A program made the position numbers and the translations under genes. From Bacillus mojavensis RO-H-1 = KCTC 3706 (GTDB taxonomy: Bacteria; Bacillota; Bacilli; Bacillales; Bacillaceae), in assembly GCF_000245335.1 (NCBI RefSeq), contig NZ_JH600305.1, forward strand, positions 1-64,000: a stretch of 64,000 nucleotides of DNA, given 5' to 3'. Shown piece after piece: positions 1-8,930 of the stretch. Every line of letters begins with the position of its first letter. The stretch's first letter is position 1. The notes under the pieces are model-generated. The model ran no database searches. It was not told the DNA's origin and saw nothing but the letters and a program-made list of their open reading frames with translations.

Positions 1-215
1 GCGGGCATGTTTTCTCTGGCAATAATTTGTTTCATTTCTTCTTTTGGACGGAATTTGGCGTAATCATGAAAGATAGCCGCCGTTTCCGCTTTTTTGGAGT
101 CGGCGCCAAAGCGCTCCGCAAGTTCAATCGCCGTGTTCATTACGCCAATTGTATGGATATATCGATGCTCGGTCAATTGCTGCTTGACGCAGGCAAGTGC
201 CTCCTCACGATTCAT
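1..215 (-). CDS. yqeK: YqeK HD-domain hydrolase (N-terminal part, truncated by window edge)
   Basis: The minus-strand frame opens at the ATG at 215 and runs off the left edge. The first residues ([14 protein letters not shown]) and a later IFHDYAK segment, which carries the HD metal-binding pair, match YqeK, an HD-domain phosphohydrolase that cleaves diadenosine tetraphosphate symmetrically. The start overlaps the 3' end of nadD by 11 bases, the translational coupling seen in this conserved Bacillus operon. Only about 71 codons are visible, so the C-terminal catalytic part cannot be judged. Confidence 0.85.
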   Translation of the reverse strand, partial: MNREEALACVKQQLTEHRYIHTIGVMNTAIELAERFGADSKKAETAAIFHDYAKFRPKEEMKQIIARENMP

Positions 216-774
216 ATAAACCATTCTCCTCTACATACTTCTTCACTTTATCAGGGATTAAGTAGTCAGTGGGCTTCTTGCTTTTAAACCGTTCCCTTAT
301 CATAGTCGATGATACCTCAAACTCCGGAACGTCTGCAAAGAGAAGCGGATAAGGGGTTTCAACATGAAAACCGGGGCGCTTTACTCCGATAAATTGAATA
401 AGGTTCAGCAGCTCGTCCAGCTTATACCATTTCGGCAGGTATTCAATCATGTCAGCACCAATGATAAAGAATAGCTGATCATTCGGATATCGCTGCTTTA
501 GTAAAGAAACGGTATCAAAGGTATATGACGGCCCTTCTCTTTCCATTTCAGCCAGCTGCAGCTTAAAGGATGGATTAGACTGGATCGCAAGCTTCAACAT
601 TTCCACCCGATGAGTGCTGTCTGTATAGTCTTCATCCTGTTTATGCGGAGGTATTTGATTGGGCATAAACCAAATTTCGTCGAGCTCCGCCTGATACAGC
701 ACCTCATTCGCCATTAAAAGGTGACCGTTATGCGGAGGATCAAACGTGCCTCCAAAAATTCCGATTTTCTTCAT
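205..774 (-). CDS. nadD: Nicotinate-nucleotide adenylyltransferase NadD
   Basis: This 189-residue protein opens with [18 protein letters not shown], the nucleotidyltransferase HxGH signature, and ends with the second signature SSTMIRERF, which binds the ATP phosphates. NadD transfers AMP to nicotinate mononucleotide, making deamido-NAD in the cytoplasm, an essential step of NAD synthesis. The frame stays open to 900, but the ATG at 774 is the right start: the signature begins at residue 1 and the longer form would run into yqeI. It sits between yqeI and yqeK in one operon. Confidence 0.95.
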   Translation of the reverse strand: MKKIGIFGGTFDPPHNGHLLMANEVLYQAELDEIWFMPNQIPPHKQDEDYTDSTHRVEMLKLAIQSNPSFKLQLAEMEREGPSYTFDTVSLLKQRYPNDQLFFIIGADMIEYLPKWYKLDELLNLIQFIGVKRPGFHVETPYPLLFADVPEFEVSSTMIRERFKSKKPTDYLIPDKVKKYVEENGLYES

Positions 775-784
775 TTCAACCACC

Positions 785-1075
785 TTAAGGAAGCTCGATC
801 TGTTTATTTTCCTTTGATTCCTTATATAATACAATCGTACTGCCAATCGTCTGAACCAACTGTGCGCGGCTTCCTTTAACAAGAGTTTCCGCAACATCAT
901 TTTTATCGTCTTCGCAGTTTTGAAGAACGCTGATTTTAATCAGCTCTCTCGCTTCAACCGCTTCAGAAATTTGTTTAATCATGTTGTCATTGACTCCGCC
1001 CTTTCCTACTTGAAAAATCGGGCTTAAATGGTGCGCTTTTGAACGCAAGAAACGTTTTTGTTTTCCTGTTAGCAT
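785..1075 (-). CDS. yqeI: YhbY/CRM-domain RNA-binding protein YqeI
   Basis: A 96-residue CRM (YhbY) domain protein: it begins [16 protein letters not shown] and has the conserved VGKGG loop near residue 23 that contacts RNA in this fold. Members associate with pre-50S ribosomal particles. Its ATG shares one base with the TAA stop of aroE (TAATG), implying coupled translation. The neighbour YqeH is a ribosome-assembly GTPase, which fits a shared role in ribosome maturation. The exact function in Bacillus is not settled. Confidence 0.9.
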   Translation of the reverse strand: MLTGKQKRFLRSKAHHLSPIFQVGKGGVNDNMIKQISEAVEARELIKISVLQNCEDDKNDVAETLVKGSRAQLVQTIGSTIVLYKESKENKQIELP

Positions 1076-1911
1076 TATTTTCCTCCTAATTTCCCTACTA
1101 CAATAGATCTCATTTTTTCAACATCAGGTTCATGTCCCGTCCACAAGCGGAAAGACAATGCCGCCTGCTCAACAAACATGCCGACTCCATCCAGTGTTTT
1201 CAGACCTTTTTGCTTTGCTTCTTTTAATAGTGAAGTCTGAATCGGATTATACACGATATCGCAAACAACCGCACTGCTTGCAGCACGCTGCAGCGAAAGC
1301 GGAATATCTTCCACGTTTGGATACATGCCTACAGATGTTGTATGGATAATTACATCATACTGCTCAAGCCGTTCTTCTGCTTCTTTTATGCTTAACACTT
1401 CTACATTGCGGAACGAGGGAGCAGAGTCTGTGAGCTGTTTGGCTTTTTCTATCGTTCGATTGCAAATATCAAACTTTTCCGGATTGTCGCGGACGATCGT
1501 CGTAAAAATCGCTCTCGCTGCCCCGCCCGCGCCGATCATTAAGAAAGACAGCTCGGAGATTGGTTTGTCCAAAATTCTCATTAAAGATCTCACAAAGCCT
1601 TCTCCGTCTGTATTATATCCGACAAGTTTGTCTCCTTCTCTTCTGACAGTGTTAACGGCACCAAGCACTTTTGCGCTCTCATCAATATGATCGAGATGAT
1701 CCATGATGGAAACCTTGTGCGGAACAGTCACATTGATGCCTTGTAGGCCAAGAGCCCTTATTCCTTTTACCGCATCTTCAAGACTATCCTCTTCCACCTT
1801 AAATGCATGGTAGTGTCCGTCCAAGCCAAGATCCTTCAAAGCCGCGTTATGGATATCCGGCGACATGGAATGCGCAATCGGATTTCCGATAACCCCGTAC
1901 AGCTTCTTCAT
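1075..1911 (-). CDS. aroE: Shikimate dehydrogenase AroE
   Basis: The 278-residue protein has the full AroE signature: SMSPDIHN near residue 16 (shikimate binding), NVTVPHK near residue 60 with the catalytic lysine, and the NADP-binding GAGGAARA motif followed by NRT. It reduces 3-dehydroshikimate to shikimate with NADPH in the aromatic amino acid pathway. It lies between yqeH (upstream) and yqeI (downstream, one-base overlap), as in B. subtilis. Length and motifs are normal. Confidence 0.96.
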   Translation of the reverse strand: MKKLYGVIGNPIAHSMSPDIHNAALKDLGLDGHYHAFKVEEDSLEDAVKGIRALGLQGINVTVPHKVSIMDHLDHIDESAKVLGAVNTVRREGDKLVGYNTDGEGFVRSLMRILDKPISELSFLMIGAGGAARAIFTTIVRDNPEKFDICNRTIEKAKQLTDSAPSFRNVEVLSIKEAEERLEQYDVIIHTTSVGMYPNVEDIPLSLQRAASSAVVCDIVYNPIQTSLLKEAKQKGLKTLDGVGMFVEQAALSFRLWTGHEPDVEKMRSIVVGKLGGK

Positions 1912-1929
1912 ACCCCTCTCCCCTTTTTG

Positions 1930-3030
1930 TTAAATTAATGAGCGCCGAACAAATACGTGAACGCCTTTTGGCGCATAAGCCGTTATCTTTTTATCCGCGT
2001 CATGCACCGTTACCCAGCCTAACCCAGAAAAAACGATATCTGTCTTTTGCTCTTTCATCGTAAACGTATGGGCAACCAGTTCTGGAAACTCATCCATATC
2101 ATCTTTTCCCGGCGGTGTGAGCAATTCTCCTGCGTGCTTTTCATAAAGCGCGTCAGCATTTTCCAGTTTCGTTCTGTGAATCATTAATTCATTCGGCATA
2201 TAGCAGACAAAGGCAGCTCTTTCACCTGAAACATAATCAAACCTTGCCAGTCCGCCGAAATACAGCGTTTGCTGATCGTTTAGCTGAAATGTGCGCGGCT
2301 TCAGTTCCTTTTTGGGCGAAAGCACTTTTAAATCCTTTTTGTTTACATAGTGCGCCATTTGATGGTGATTGATGATTCCAGGTGTATCATAAAGCGCTGA
2401 GCCGTCATCTAACGGAATTTCAATCGCATCAAGAGTTGTGCCCGGGAATTGCGATGTTGTGATGATGTTGTCTTCACCGGACACTTCTTTGATAATCCGG
2501 TTAATGAACGTTGATTTCCCTACATTGGTACAGCCGACAACGTAAACATCCTTGCCGTTACGGTAATGTTCAATCGCATCAATGACTTCTCTGATCCCCT
2601 GGCCGCGTCCCGCACTGACCAAAAATACGTCAATCGGTTTTAAGCCAAGCTCTTTCGCTTCGCGCTTCATCCACTGGATCAGCCGTTCTCTTTTGAGCGA
2701 TTTAGGCAGAATATCCGCCTTGTTTCCGACTAATAATATAGGATTTCCTCCGACTAAGCGCTGCAATCCATTAATCCAGCTGCCGTTAAAATCGAAAATA
2801 TCAACAATTTTAACGACGAGAGAATCGGTTTCTCCAATTCCATGAAGGATGTTTAAAAAGTCATCATCCGTTAAGGAAACGTCTTGTATTTCATTGTAGT
2901 TTTTCAGTCTGAAGCAGCGCTGGCAAATCACACTTTCTTTAGAAAGCGAAGCCGGCGGCGCGTATCCCAGACCGTTTTTGTCCTCGGTTTGGATTGAAAC
3001 TCCGCAGCCGATACAAACAACCTTTTCCAT
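1930..3030 (-). CDS. yqeH: Circularly permuted ribosome-biogenesis GTPase YqeH
   Basis: The 366-residue protein has an N-terminal zinc finger (CIGCG near residue 6, CQRC near 36) and GTPase motifs in permuted order: G4 NKAD at about 103-106, then G1 GCTNVGKS at about 166-173, then G3 DTPG at about 215-218. YqeH is needed for 30S subunit assembly. I place the start at the ATG at 3030 because GGGAGG lies 8 bases upstream; a GTG five codons earlier would fall inside the end of yqeG. It follows yqeG in the operon. Confidence 0.95.
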   Translation of the reverse strand: MEKVVCIGCGVSIQTEDKNGLGYAPPASLSKESVICQRCFRLKNYNEIQDVSLTDDDFLNILHGIGETDSLVVKIVDIFDFNGSWINGLQRLVGGNPILLVGNKADILPKSLKRERLIQWMKREAKELGLKPIDVFLVSAGRGQGIREVIDAIEHYRNGKDVYVVGCTNVGKSTFINRIIKEVSGEDNIITTSQFPGTTLDAIEIPLDDGSALYDTPGIINHHQMAHYVNKKDLKVLSPKKELKPRTFQLNDQQTLYFGGLARFDYVSGERAAFVCYMPNELMIHRTKLENADALYEKHAGELLTPPGKDDMDEFPELVAHTFTMKEQKTDIVFSGLGWVTVHDADKKITAYAPKGVHVFVRRSLI

Positions 3031-3032
3031 TC

Positions 3033-3551
3033 TTATTCCTCCCACTGAATGTGCCCTTTTCGTTTGAGAGCACTCAGTATTCTGCGTTCTACCTGGCGGT
3101 TAAAACGCGTAATAAAGCCGTCTGAGGAAGCGACAGGCACGACCAGGATCGTATGGTAGCCGTTACGGTTCCCGCCGAGTACATCAGTCAGCAGCTGATC
3201 TCCGATGACAACACAGTCCTCTTTTTTCAGCTCCATATTGCGCACTGCTCTATTAAAGGCTTTGCCCATCGGTTTTCTTGCTTTATAGATGAATGGTATA
3301 CCGAGCGGTTCCGAGAAAAGTTTTACTCTTCGCTCATTATTATTAGAGACAATCGTCACTTTAATGCCGTGCTCTCTCATTTCTTCAAACCACTCGATCA
3401 ATCGCGGCGTCGCGTTTGGTCTGTCCCATTCAACAAGCGTATTGTCCAGATCAGTGATAATTCCTTTTACATTTCGTTCCTTTAATTTTTCAGGTGTAAT
3501 ATGAAAAATATTTTTTACAAACTCGTCAGGTAAAAAAAACTTTTTTAACAA
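3033..3551 (-). CDS. yqeG: HAD-family (IIIA) phosphatase YqeG
   Basis: A HAD-type hydrolase with the nucleophile motif DLDNT at residues 34-38, SNN near 75 and a later GDQLLTDVLGGN acidic motif. YqeG-like proteins are low-molecular-weight HAD phosphatases, and the substrate is unknown. A GTG at 3560 abuts the GGAAGG ribosome binding site with no spacer, so I prefer the TTG at 3551, which gives about 9 bases of spacing and 172 residues. It is the first gene of the yqeG-H-aroE-I-nadD-yqeK run. Confidence 0.88.
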   Translation of the reverse strand: MLKKFFLPDEFVKNIFHITPEKLKERNVKGIITDLDNTLVEWDRPNATPRLIEWFEEMREHGIKVTIVSNNNERRVKLFSEPLGIPFIYKARKPMGKAFNRAVRNMELKKEDCVVIGDQLLTDVLGGNRNGYHTILVVPVASSDGFITRFNRQVERRILSALKRKGHIQWEE

Positions 3552-3666
3552 AACCCGCACCCTTCCCTTTTCTTTCTCTTAAAATTTATGTCGAAAAAAA
3601 TCGAACTTGCGCTTAAAGAAAAACTGAGCAAAAAAATTTCGACAAAAATTGGGTTTCTTCACCAGG

Positions 3667-3766
3667 TGTGGATAAATTTACACACACTATCCACTCTTAT
3701 TACATCACTCTTTAGACAAATTATAAACATGATACTCACAAGTTATCCACTTTTTGGTGTGGATAA
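3667..3766. promoter_or_regulatory. DnaA-box cluster upstream of sda
   Basis: Two exact DnaA boxes lie on the minus strand (TTATCCACA at 3667-3675 and 3758-3766). A near match is on the plus strand (TTATCCACT, 3743-3751), and a weaker one is at 3687-3695 (CTATCCACT). DnaA is known to activate sda so that replication stress blocks sporulation. The last box sits 8 bases upstream of the proposed -35 element. Confidence 0.85.
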
Positions 3767-3774
3767 CAGAACGA

Positions 3775-3803
3775 TTGTTCTTATATGCAATTCATGGTAG
3801 ATT
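3775..3803 (+). promoter_or_regulatory. Sigma-A-type promoter of sda
   Basis: TTGTTC (3775-3780) and TAGATT (3798-3803) are separated by exactly 17 bases, and the nearest upstream DnaA box ends at 3766. This is the only good promoter-like pair between the boxes and sda. It is a sequence match only. Confidence 0.6.
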
Positions 3804-3828
3804 AAAGATAATCTTCAGCTTCAGATGA

Positions 3829-4053
<225 letters not shown>

Positions 4054-4152
4054 TAGGAATTTGTCTATTTTTTCCGGGCGTATTTCCTTTTTTTACTCAG
4101 ATGACTGATATTATATCACTTCAGTTACGCGCTTTACTACTGTTTTCAGCAA

Positions 4153-4178
4153 AAAACACCCCTAAAAAGAGGTGTTTT
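4153..4178. terminator. Bidirectional hairpin between sda and the small convergent gene
   Basis: AAAACACC (4153-4160) pairs with GGTGTTTT (4171-4178). It lies between two convergent genes and can serve both. Confidence 0.7.
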
Positions 4179-4190
4179 CAGGGCTGGATT

Positions 4191-4325
4191 TTATGTGAAC
4201 CAATACACTCCGCCCACAATCAGGAGAACAACAATCAAAACAACGATAAAAGCGTATCCGTATGCTCTGCTTGCTCCATATGGCCAGCCGCCGAATGGAT
4301 ACGTGTATAAATACCCGCTGTACAT
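4191..4325 (-). CDS. Small glycine/tyrosine-rich membrane protein (YjcZ-like)
   Basis: A 44-codon gene starting at the ATG at 4325 with GGAGGCGC upstream. The N-terminal half (MYSGYLYTYPFGGWPYGA) is rich in Tyr, Gly and Pro, and the C-terminal half is one hydrophobic helix (FIVVLIVVLLIVGGVYW). The layout resembles the YjcZ/SscA class of sporulation membrane micropeptides, two of which occur at 35.8-36.2 kb. The good ribosome binding site and the terminator after its stop support a real gene. Function unknown; sporulation is an inference from its class. Confidence 0.7.
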   Translation of the reverse strand: MYSGYLYTYPFGGWPYGASRAYGYAFIVVLIVVLLIVGGVYWFT

Positions 4326-4402
4326 GTGAAGCGCGCCTCCTTAAAAATGTTTCTATAACAGCCTATGTAGGAGAAATAAAACGGCTTAGGCCTTTGTCCG
4401 GA

Positions 4403-5131
4403 TCAGCGCTTCAGGACCTGCCCATCTTGTATCCCTTCATAAACAACCCTTGCCCCTTTTGGTGTCATATGATTGCCTGAAGGATCTATCAAGCCGGATT
4501 GGATAAGCGCTTCATCAGTAGCTTCTCCGCCGTCTGCTTCAATAAAATGCTTCCAGTTGTCTACGAGAGGCACATTCATATGTTTCGCGACATCTCTTGT
4601 AATATCATTGTATGAGTTATGCCACTTTCTCGCCCCGCCTTTTGATTCAAAAGCAGCCGCTTTATACCTGGAATAGTAAAAGAGGTGATGCTTTCCGTTT
4701 CCTTCAATAATAGGAATACACGTCATTAAAACAGGCTTGATGCCGTGTTTTCTGCTTTCTTTTATAAAGTAAACCAGATTCTCTCTGAAACGCAGCTTTG
4801 ACACTCTCGGCTTTCCTTCAGCCAGAATCGCGGCGTCATTAGTGCCAAACATAATAAAAAGATGCTTAGGTTTTTGATCAAGTACATCTGTTTGAAACCG
4901 TAAACGGGCATCTTCTGTCGTTTGTCCTCCAATTCCTGCATTGAGGATATCAAGATTCCCGCGTTCAGCCGTTTTTAATATATTGACCCACTGCTGCGCT
5001 TTTGGATAGTCACGATAATCCCAATTAGAGCCGCGTGTATTGCTGTCACCAAATGCTACCACGTCTTCGTATCCCCTTCCGCATCCTGCTGTAACGAACA
5101 GCACGAGGAAAAGGATGAACATATACTTCAT
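4403..5131 (-). CDS. yqeF: SGNH/GDSL-hydrolase lipoprotein YqeF
   Basis: The 242-residue protein has a lipoprotein signal (hydrophobic stretch, then VTAGC near residue 17). Its GDSL-type blocks are VVAFGDSNTRG with the nucleophile serine near residue 30, GIGGQTTEDA, and FGTNDA. The final block, near GNHMTPKGARV, supplies the Asp/His pair. It is predicted to be an extracytoplasmic esterase anchored to the membrane; the substrate is unknown. It is monocistronic, and its end faces the small membrane gene upstream of sda. Confidence 0.88.
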   Translation of the reverse strand: MKYMFILFLVLFVTAGCGRGYEDVVAFGDSNTRGSNWDYRDYPKAQQWVNILKTAERGNLDILNAGIGGQTTEDARLRFQTDVLDQKPKHLFIMFGTNDAAILAEGKPRVSKLRFRENLVYFIKESRKHGIKPVLMTCIPIIEGNGKHHLFYYSRYKAAAFESKGGARKWHNSYNDITRDVAKHMNVPLVDNWKHFIEADGGEATDEALIQSGLIDPSGNHMTPKGARVVYEGIQDGQVLKR

Positions 5132-5330
5132 CTTTACACCCCCAAAAGCTTCACCTTTATGTTATACCTCTGCTCTGTTTCATTCAACGCAGAGTTTTTT
5201 CGTTATAGCGTTCTCTCTATTGTTAACGTGTCCCTCTCGACTAAAATCATTCTGTTTCCATTAAGGGGTGATATATCTATTTCAGTTCCCGTCTTTTCCT
5301 GCGAAAAAACACTTCAGAGAGTTGATTGCA

Positions 5331-5362
5331 ATAACCTGCTTCCGCCAGAGGAAACAGGCTAT
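5331..5362 (-). terminator. Imperfect hairpin downstream of cwlH
   Basis: AATAACCTGCTTCC pairs imperfectly with GGAAACAGGCTATT just beyond the cwlH stop. It lacks a strong T run. Confidence 0.45.
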
Positions 5363-5377
5363 TGATTACCTCTGCAT

Positions 5378-6130
5378 TTATTTTAATTTCGCTTTAAGCT
5401 TGGCCTTTGTTTTCGGTCCGTAGATACCATCAGCTTTTAATCCATTCATCAGCTGAAAACGTTTCACGGCATTTGCTGTTTTCGGTCCATAAATGCCGTC
5501 AATACCGTTATTCTTCGCACCTTTATCGGGGTAAAAATGAAGTGCTGCTAAAGCCTTTTGCAGCTGAAGAACTTTTGTGCCTTTTCTATAAGGCGCAGTA
5601 AGTTTTATTACTCCTGAAGGCAGAGGATAAGATTTGGGTGATTCTTTAGATGGCGTATCAGAGGAAGAAATTCCGTTTTTGAATGCACTCCATTGATTTA
5701 AGAGTTTGCGGGGACATTCTTTTCCGGACCATTTTTTGTGGGGAACAACACGATCCAGCGAAATATTGTGATCCTTCATCAATTTTTTGATCAGCCACTG
5801 CGCATTAGTTACTGCTTTGTCAAAATCGCCGTCTGCATTTTCGCAGATTTCAATCCCGATTGATTTGCGATTCCCTGTTCCATCGGTGCCGTCGCCAGCA
5901 TGCCACCCGTTTTCAGTAAGAGGCAGATGCTGATAGATGTCTGAATCGTCTACTGTAAAATGCCAGCTGACAAATGTACTTGGGTTTTTTACATAATCAG
6001 CGTGCATTTTTGCATCGGCACCTTTGGCGGTATTTGCTGTATTGTGCACCGTAATGTAGGCAGGTGTCATCGCATAGCCGGGACGGTTATCGTTTGATTT
6101 TGGTATAAAATCCTTTTTTATCGCTACCAT
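5378..6130 (-). CDS. cwlH: N-acetylmuramoyl-L-alanine amidase CwlH
   Basis: The 250-residue protein has an N-terminal Amidase_2 domain (zinc ligands in YITVHNTA near residue 27 and in the HKKWSGKECPRKLL block near 130). Two peptidoglycan-binding motifs of the form GIDGIYGPKTANAV and DGIYGPKTKAKL follow at the C terminus. CwlH acts with CwlC in mother-cell lysis during sporulation, cutting the amide bond between muramic acid and L-alanine. It lacks a signal peptide, as known for CwlH. The same C-terminal motif recurs as scars elsewhere in this window (see findings). Confidence 0.94.
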   Translation of the reverse strand: MVAIKKDFIPKSNDNRPGYAMTPAYITVHNTANTAKGADAKMHADYVKNPSTFVSWHFTVDDSDIYQHLPLTENGWHAGDGTDGTGNRKSIGIEICENADGDFDKAVTNAQWLIKKLMKDHNISLDRVVPHKKWSGKECPRKLLNQWSAFKNGISSSDTPSKESPKSYPLPSGVIKLTAPYRKGTKVLQLQKALAALHFYPDKGAKNNGIDGIYGPKTANAVKRFQLMNGLKADGIYGPKTKAKLKAKLK

Positions 6131-6324
6131 TTCTATCCCTCCCTACTATTAAAGAATGCAGCAACGAGTGAAATGGATAGCCTATTTTACTAGCTAAAAA
6201 AGAATTGTATTTCGCCCCACTCGTATGACAGTTGAACCTCCGAAATGGTACAAGTTATACTAACGTAGATGCCGGAGATTCTACCTCCTGACATCGCCAC
6301 AAGTGTTGGGAGTGGATAATTGAT

Positions 6325-6951
6325 ATGTTAAAAAAGACTTTAGGTATAATCTTGATCATCGCCGTTATTGCAGTCGGGTTTTATCAGAAAGAAGCTTGGC
6401 TTGATGCTATAAAAGCAGGCGGCTTGATCTCCGTTTTATGTAGTATGCTTCTGATTGCAGCCGACGTCTTTTTCCCGATTGTGCCGTTTGCAATTATTGC
6501 AGCTTTAAATGGCGCTGTGTTCGGAATTGCAAATGGCGTTTGGATTACACTGGCCGGTTCAATGCTCGGTACAATATTGCTATTTTTTCTCGCGAGGTAC
6601 AGCTTTCGTGATTGGGCTAGGAAAAAAATAAAAGCTTACCCTGCTATAAAAGGATACGAGGCTTCCTTCGATAAAAATGCGTTTACCGCTGTTTTATTGG
6701 GAAGACTTATCCCTGTTATTCCTTCTCTTGTCATGAATGTTGTATGCGGACTAAGCAGTGTTCGGTGGCATGTTTTTTTCGTCGCCTCTTTAATAGGAAA
6801 AATCCCAAATATTTTAGTTGTTACAATTGCCGGCGCCAATTTCTCCAGCAACAAATTACTATCCTTCAGTATTTACGGGGCCTACGTTCTGATCCTGATG
6901 TTGGTTATATATAAAAAGTTTCCTCATCTCGTGAAAGTGTCAAAAAAATAA
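6325..6951 (+). CDS. yqeD: TVP38/DedA-type membrane protein YqeD
   Basis: A 208-residue integral membrane protein with about five hydrophobic segments and the VTT/DedA-type core: GAVFGIANGVWITLAGSMLG near residue 70 and LLGRLIPVIPS near 130. Families of this type are implicated in lipid scrambling or transport and in membrane homeostasis; no substrate is known for YqeD. A GTTGGGAGTGG site precedes the ATG. It converges on yqeC, with a G/C-rich hairpin between them near 6951-6976. Confidence 0.88.
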   Translation: MLKKTLGIILIIAVIAVGFYQKEAWLDAIKAGGLISVLCSMLLIAADVFFPIVPFAIIAALNGAVFGIANGVWITLAGSMLGTILLFFLARYSFRDWARKKIKAYPAIKGYEASFDKNAFTAVLLGRLIPVIPSLVMNVVCGLSSVRWHVFFVASLIGKIPNILVVTIAGANFSSNKLLSFSIYGAYVLILMLVIYKKFPHLVKVSKK

Positions 6952-6972
6952 GGGCGGCCCGCTTTGCCCCCC

Positions 6973-7866
6973 TTACTTTTTTTCTGTTGCATGTCCTCCA
7001 AATTCATTACGGAGCGCAGCAACGACCTTTCCTGTAAACGTATCGTCTGTTAACGAACGGTATCTCATCAAGAGCGACATCGCGATCACCGGGGTGGCTG
7101 TCTGCAAATCTAGTGCCGTTTCCACTGTCCATTTCCCTTCCCCTGAGGAATGCATGACGCCTTTGATCTGTTCCAGCTTCGCGTCTTTAGAAAAAGCTCG
7201 CTCAGTCAGCCCCATAAGCCACGACCTTATGACAGATCCATGATTCCATACCCTTGCAACTTTCTCATAGTCAAACTCAAACGGGCTTTTTTCCAGCACT
7301 TCAAATCCTTCGCCAATAGCAGCCATCATTCCGTACTCAATGCCATTATGAATCATTTTCAAAAAGTGCCCGCTGCCCGCTTCTCCGGCATATAAATATC
7401 CATTTTCAACAGCAGTATCCCGAAACAGCGGCTCGGCAATTTCCCATGCTTCCGGGTCTCCCCCCACCATAAAACAGGCTCCGTGCCGTGCACCTTCCAT
7501 TCCGCCCGACGTCCCCGCATCGAGATAATAGATACCCGCTTCTTTCATTTGATTATAGCGACGAATCGATTCTTTATAATGAGAATTTCCGGCTTCGATG
7601 ATAATATCACCTGTGCTTAATAAAGGTGTCACATCACGCAAAACAGTATCGACCACGCCATGGGGCACCATAACCCATAGTATTCGCGGCATGTCTAATG
7701 AAGAAATCAACTCTTTTATACTCGTTGTCCCCTCAGCCCCAAAAGATATCAGTTCATCAACAGCGGCTTGGTTCACGTCATAACCGATTGCTTGATGATT
7801 GCGGTCGATCAATTGCTTTCCTATGTTGATGCCCATTTTCCCTAAGCCGATCAATCCTATTTTCAT
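6973..7866 (-). CDS. yqeC: 6-phosphogluconate-dehydrogenase-like protein YqeC
   Basis: The 297-residue protein opens with the Rossmann motif GLIGLGKMGINIGK. It contains the 6-phosphogluconate-binding block DAGTSGGMEGARHGACFMVGG near residue 115 and a catalytic-type HFLKMIHNGIEYG near 165. It belongs to the shorter, NAD-type 6-phosphogluconate dehydrogenase clade (Gnd-II/YqeC), which decarboxylates 6-phosphogluconate to ribulose 5-phosphate. B. subtilis has other paralogues (GndA, GntZ), so this is a secondary enzyme. Confidence 0.88.
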   Translation of the reverse strand: MKIGLIGLGKMGINIGKQLIDRNHQAIGYDVNQAAVDELISFGAEGTTSIKELISSLDMPRILWVMVPHGVVDTVLRDVTPLLSTGDIIIEAGNSHYKESIRRYNQMKEAGIYYLDAGTSGGMEGARHGACFMVGGDPEAWEIAEPLFRDTAVENGYLYAGEAGSGHFLKMIHNGIEYGMMAAIGEGFEVLEKSPFEFDYEKVARVWNHGSVIRSWLMGLTERAFSKDAKLEQIKGVMHSSGEGKWTVETALDLQTATPVIAMSLLMRYRSLTDDTFTGKVVAALRNEFGGHATEKK

Positions 7867-8168
7867 GTGAGTTCCTCCTGGTTGTCTAAACTCTAAAGCC
7901 CTTACTCTTTATGTTCCCTGTGAACTGCTTTGTGATACGTCCTGTTTTCTCAAACAAAAAAACAAAAGCGGTCCGTGATCAACCAGAGTGATTTCTTTTC
8001 CCGTGTCATATCGTTTCTGTATGATCTTTATCAGAAAGAGGGTGTGATAATCATTTGGCGCCTTCATGAATTACAGCAGAAATCGTGGAAACATCCTTGA
8101 TTTCCCCTCTATTTAAGTTAAAATATGGGAAGAGAATTCAATTTATTTCTAGCTAAGAAGGTGACAAC
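7867..8168. other. Divergent intergenic region yqeC-yqeB
   Basis: No gene was seen. The 302 bases must hold the divergent promoters of yqeC and yqeB; I recognise no operator. An AAGAAGGTG ribosome binding site ends it, 8 bases before the TTG start of yqeB. Confidence 0.5.
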
Positions 8169-8897
8169 TTGCAGGATCAAACACAAACAATCATTGGAAT
8201 TAAGAAAACCGCGAAATGTTTATTATACGTTACACTTGCAATCATCGGTCTTCTCATTGGTTATTTCTTTCATCAGCTTGCGAAATGGGCATTATCTCTG
8301 CCGTGGATTCCATTAGGAGGCCCTCTTCGGCTTGTTGCCTCTTTTCACGGATCACCGGCGAAGTTTATCACCGCGCTGCTTGGCCTGATTGCCGGTATAT
8401 GGTTCGCTCATTCAATCATCAAATTGCTATTAACTGTACACATTACAGACGACTCCGTGAAATTAATGAAAGGCAAGCATGTTCAAACGATCAACTCGGA
8501 AGACATTGCTCTGGTATTTATTGATCATAAACGGCTTGTCCTCTTAGGAACAGACGGATATGAACTGGCACGTGAAGAAATAGATGAAAAACCTAAAATC
8601 ATTGAGCAGGCCTTTAAAAAACACCATTACATATGGTCGGCAGAAGGTGACCCGTTTAAAGATAAATTTCGACGATGGGTACCTGAATCACCCGATCTCT
8701 CTCCAAGCGCTCATGCTATATTGAAGGCTCGTCAGAAAGCACTGAAAAAAGAGGAAACAGTCGACATTGAAGATTTTCGTCTTGAACTTGCAAAGATCGG
8801 GATCGTTGTACGTGAAGAAGGCCCACGCCAGTATTGGCGAGAAGCAGAAACGTACCCTCCTCAGGAAAATCAGCCTAGCGGCAACATAGGATCATAG
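8169..8897 (+). CDS. yqeB: YqeB family membrane protein of unknown function
   Basis: The 242-residue protein has two N-terminal hydrophobic segments (about residues 18-45 and 58-80) followed by a soluble domain of some 160 residues (WSAEGDPFKDKFRRWVPESPDLSP). It starts at TTG, supported by AAGAAGGTG just upstream. Its position between yqeC and nucB matches B. subtilis yqeB. The family has no known function; the topology suggests a membrane-anchored cytoplasmic domain. A strong terminator follows, shared with the convergent nucB. Confidence 0.85.
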   Translation: MQDQTQTIIGIKKTAKCLLYVTLAIIGLLIGYFFHQLAKWALSLPWIPLGGPLRLVASFHGSPAKFITALLGLIAGIWFAHSIIKLLLTVHITDDSVKLMKGKHVQTINSEDIALVFIDHKRLVLLGTDGYELAREEIDEKPKIIEQAFKKHHYIWSAEGDPFKDKFRRWVPESPDLSPSAHAILKARQKALKKEETVDIEDFRLELAKIGIVVREEGPRQYWREAETYPPQENQPSGNIGS

Positions 8898-8900
8898 CAA

Positions 8901-8924
8901 AAGAGGCTCAATTCTGAGCCTCTT
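8901..8924. terminator. Bidirectional terminator yqeB/nucB
   Basis: The perfect stem AAGAGGCTCA / TGAGCCTCTT with a four-base loop lies between convergent genes, with T-rich flanks on both strands. Confidence 0.85.
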
Positions 8925-8930
8925 CTTTTA

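Noticed and set aside
775..900. N-terminal extension of the nadD frame to 900
   Set aside because: The extra 42 residues overlap yqeI and precede the family's conserved start [13 protein letters not shown], so this is read-through into the neighbouring gene.
1325..1690. 121-codon plus-strand frame opposite aroE
   Set aside because: Shadow of aroE with no start signal; aroE has every family motif.
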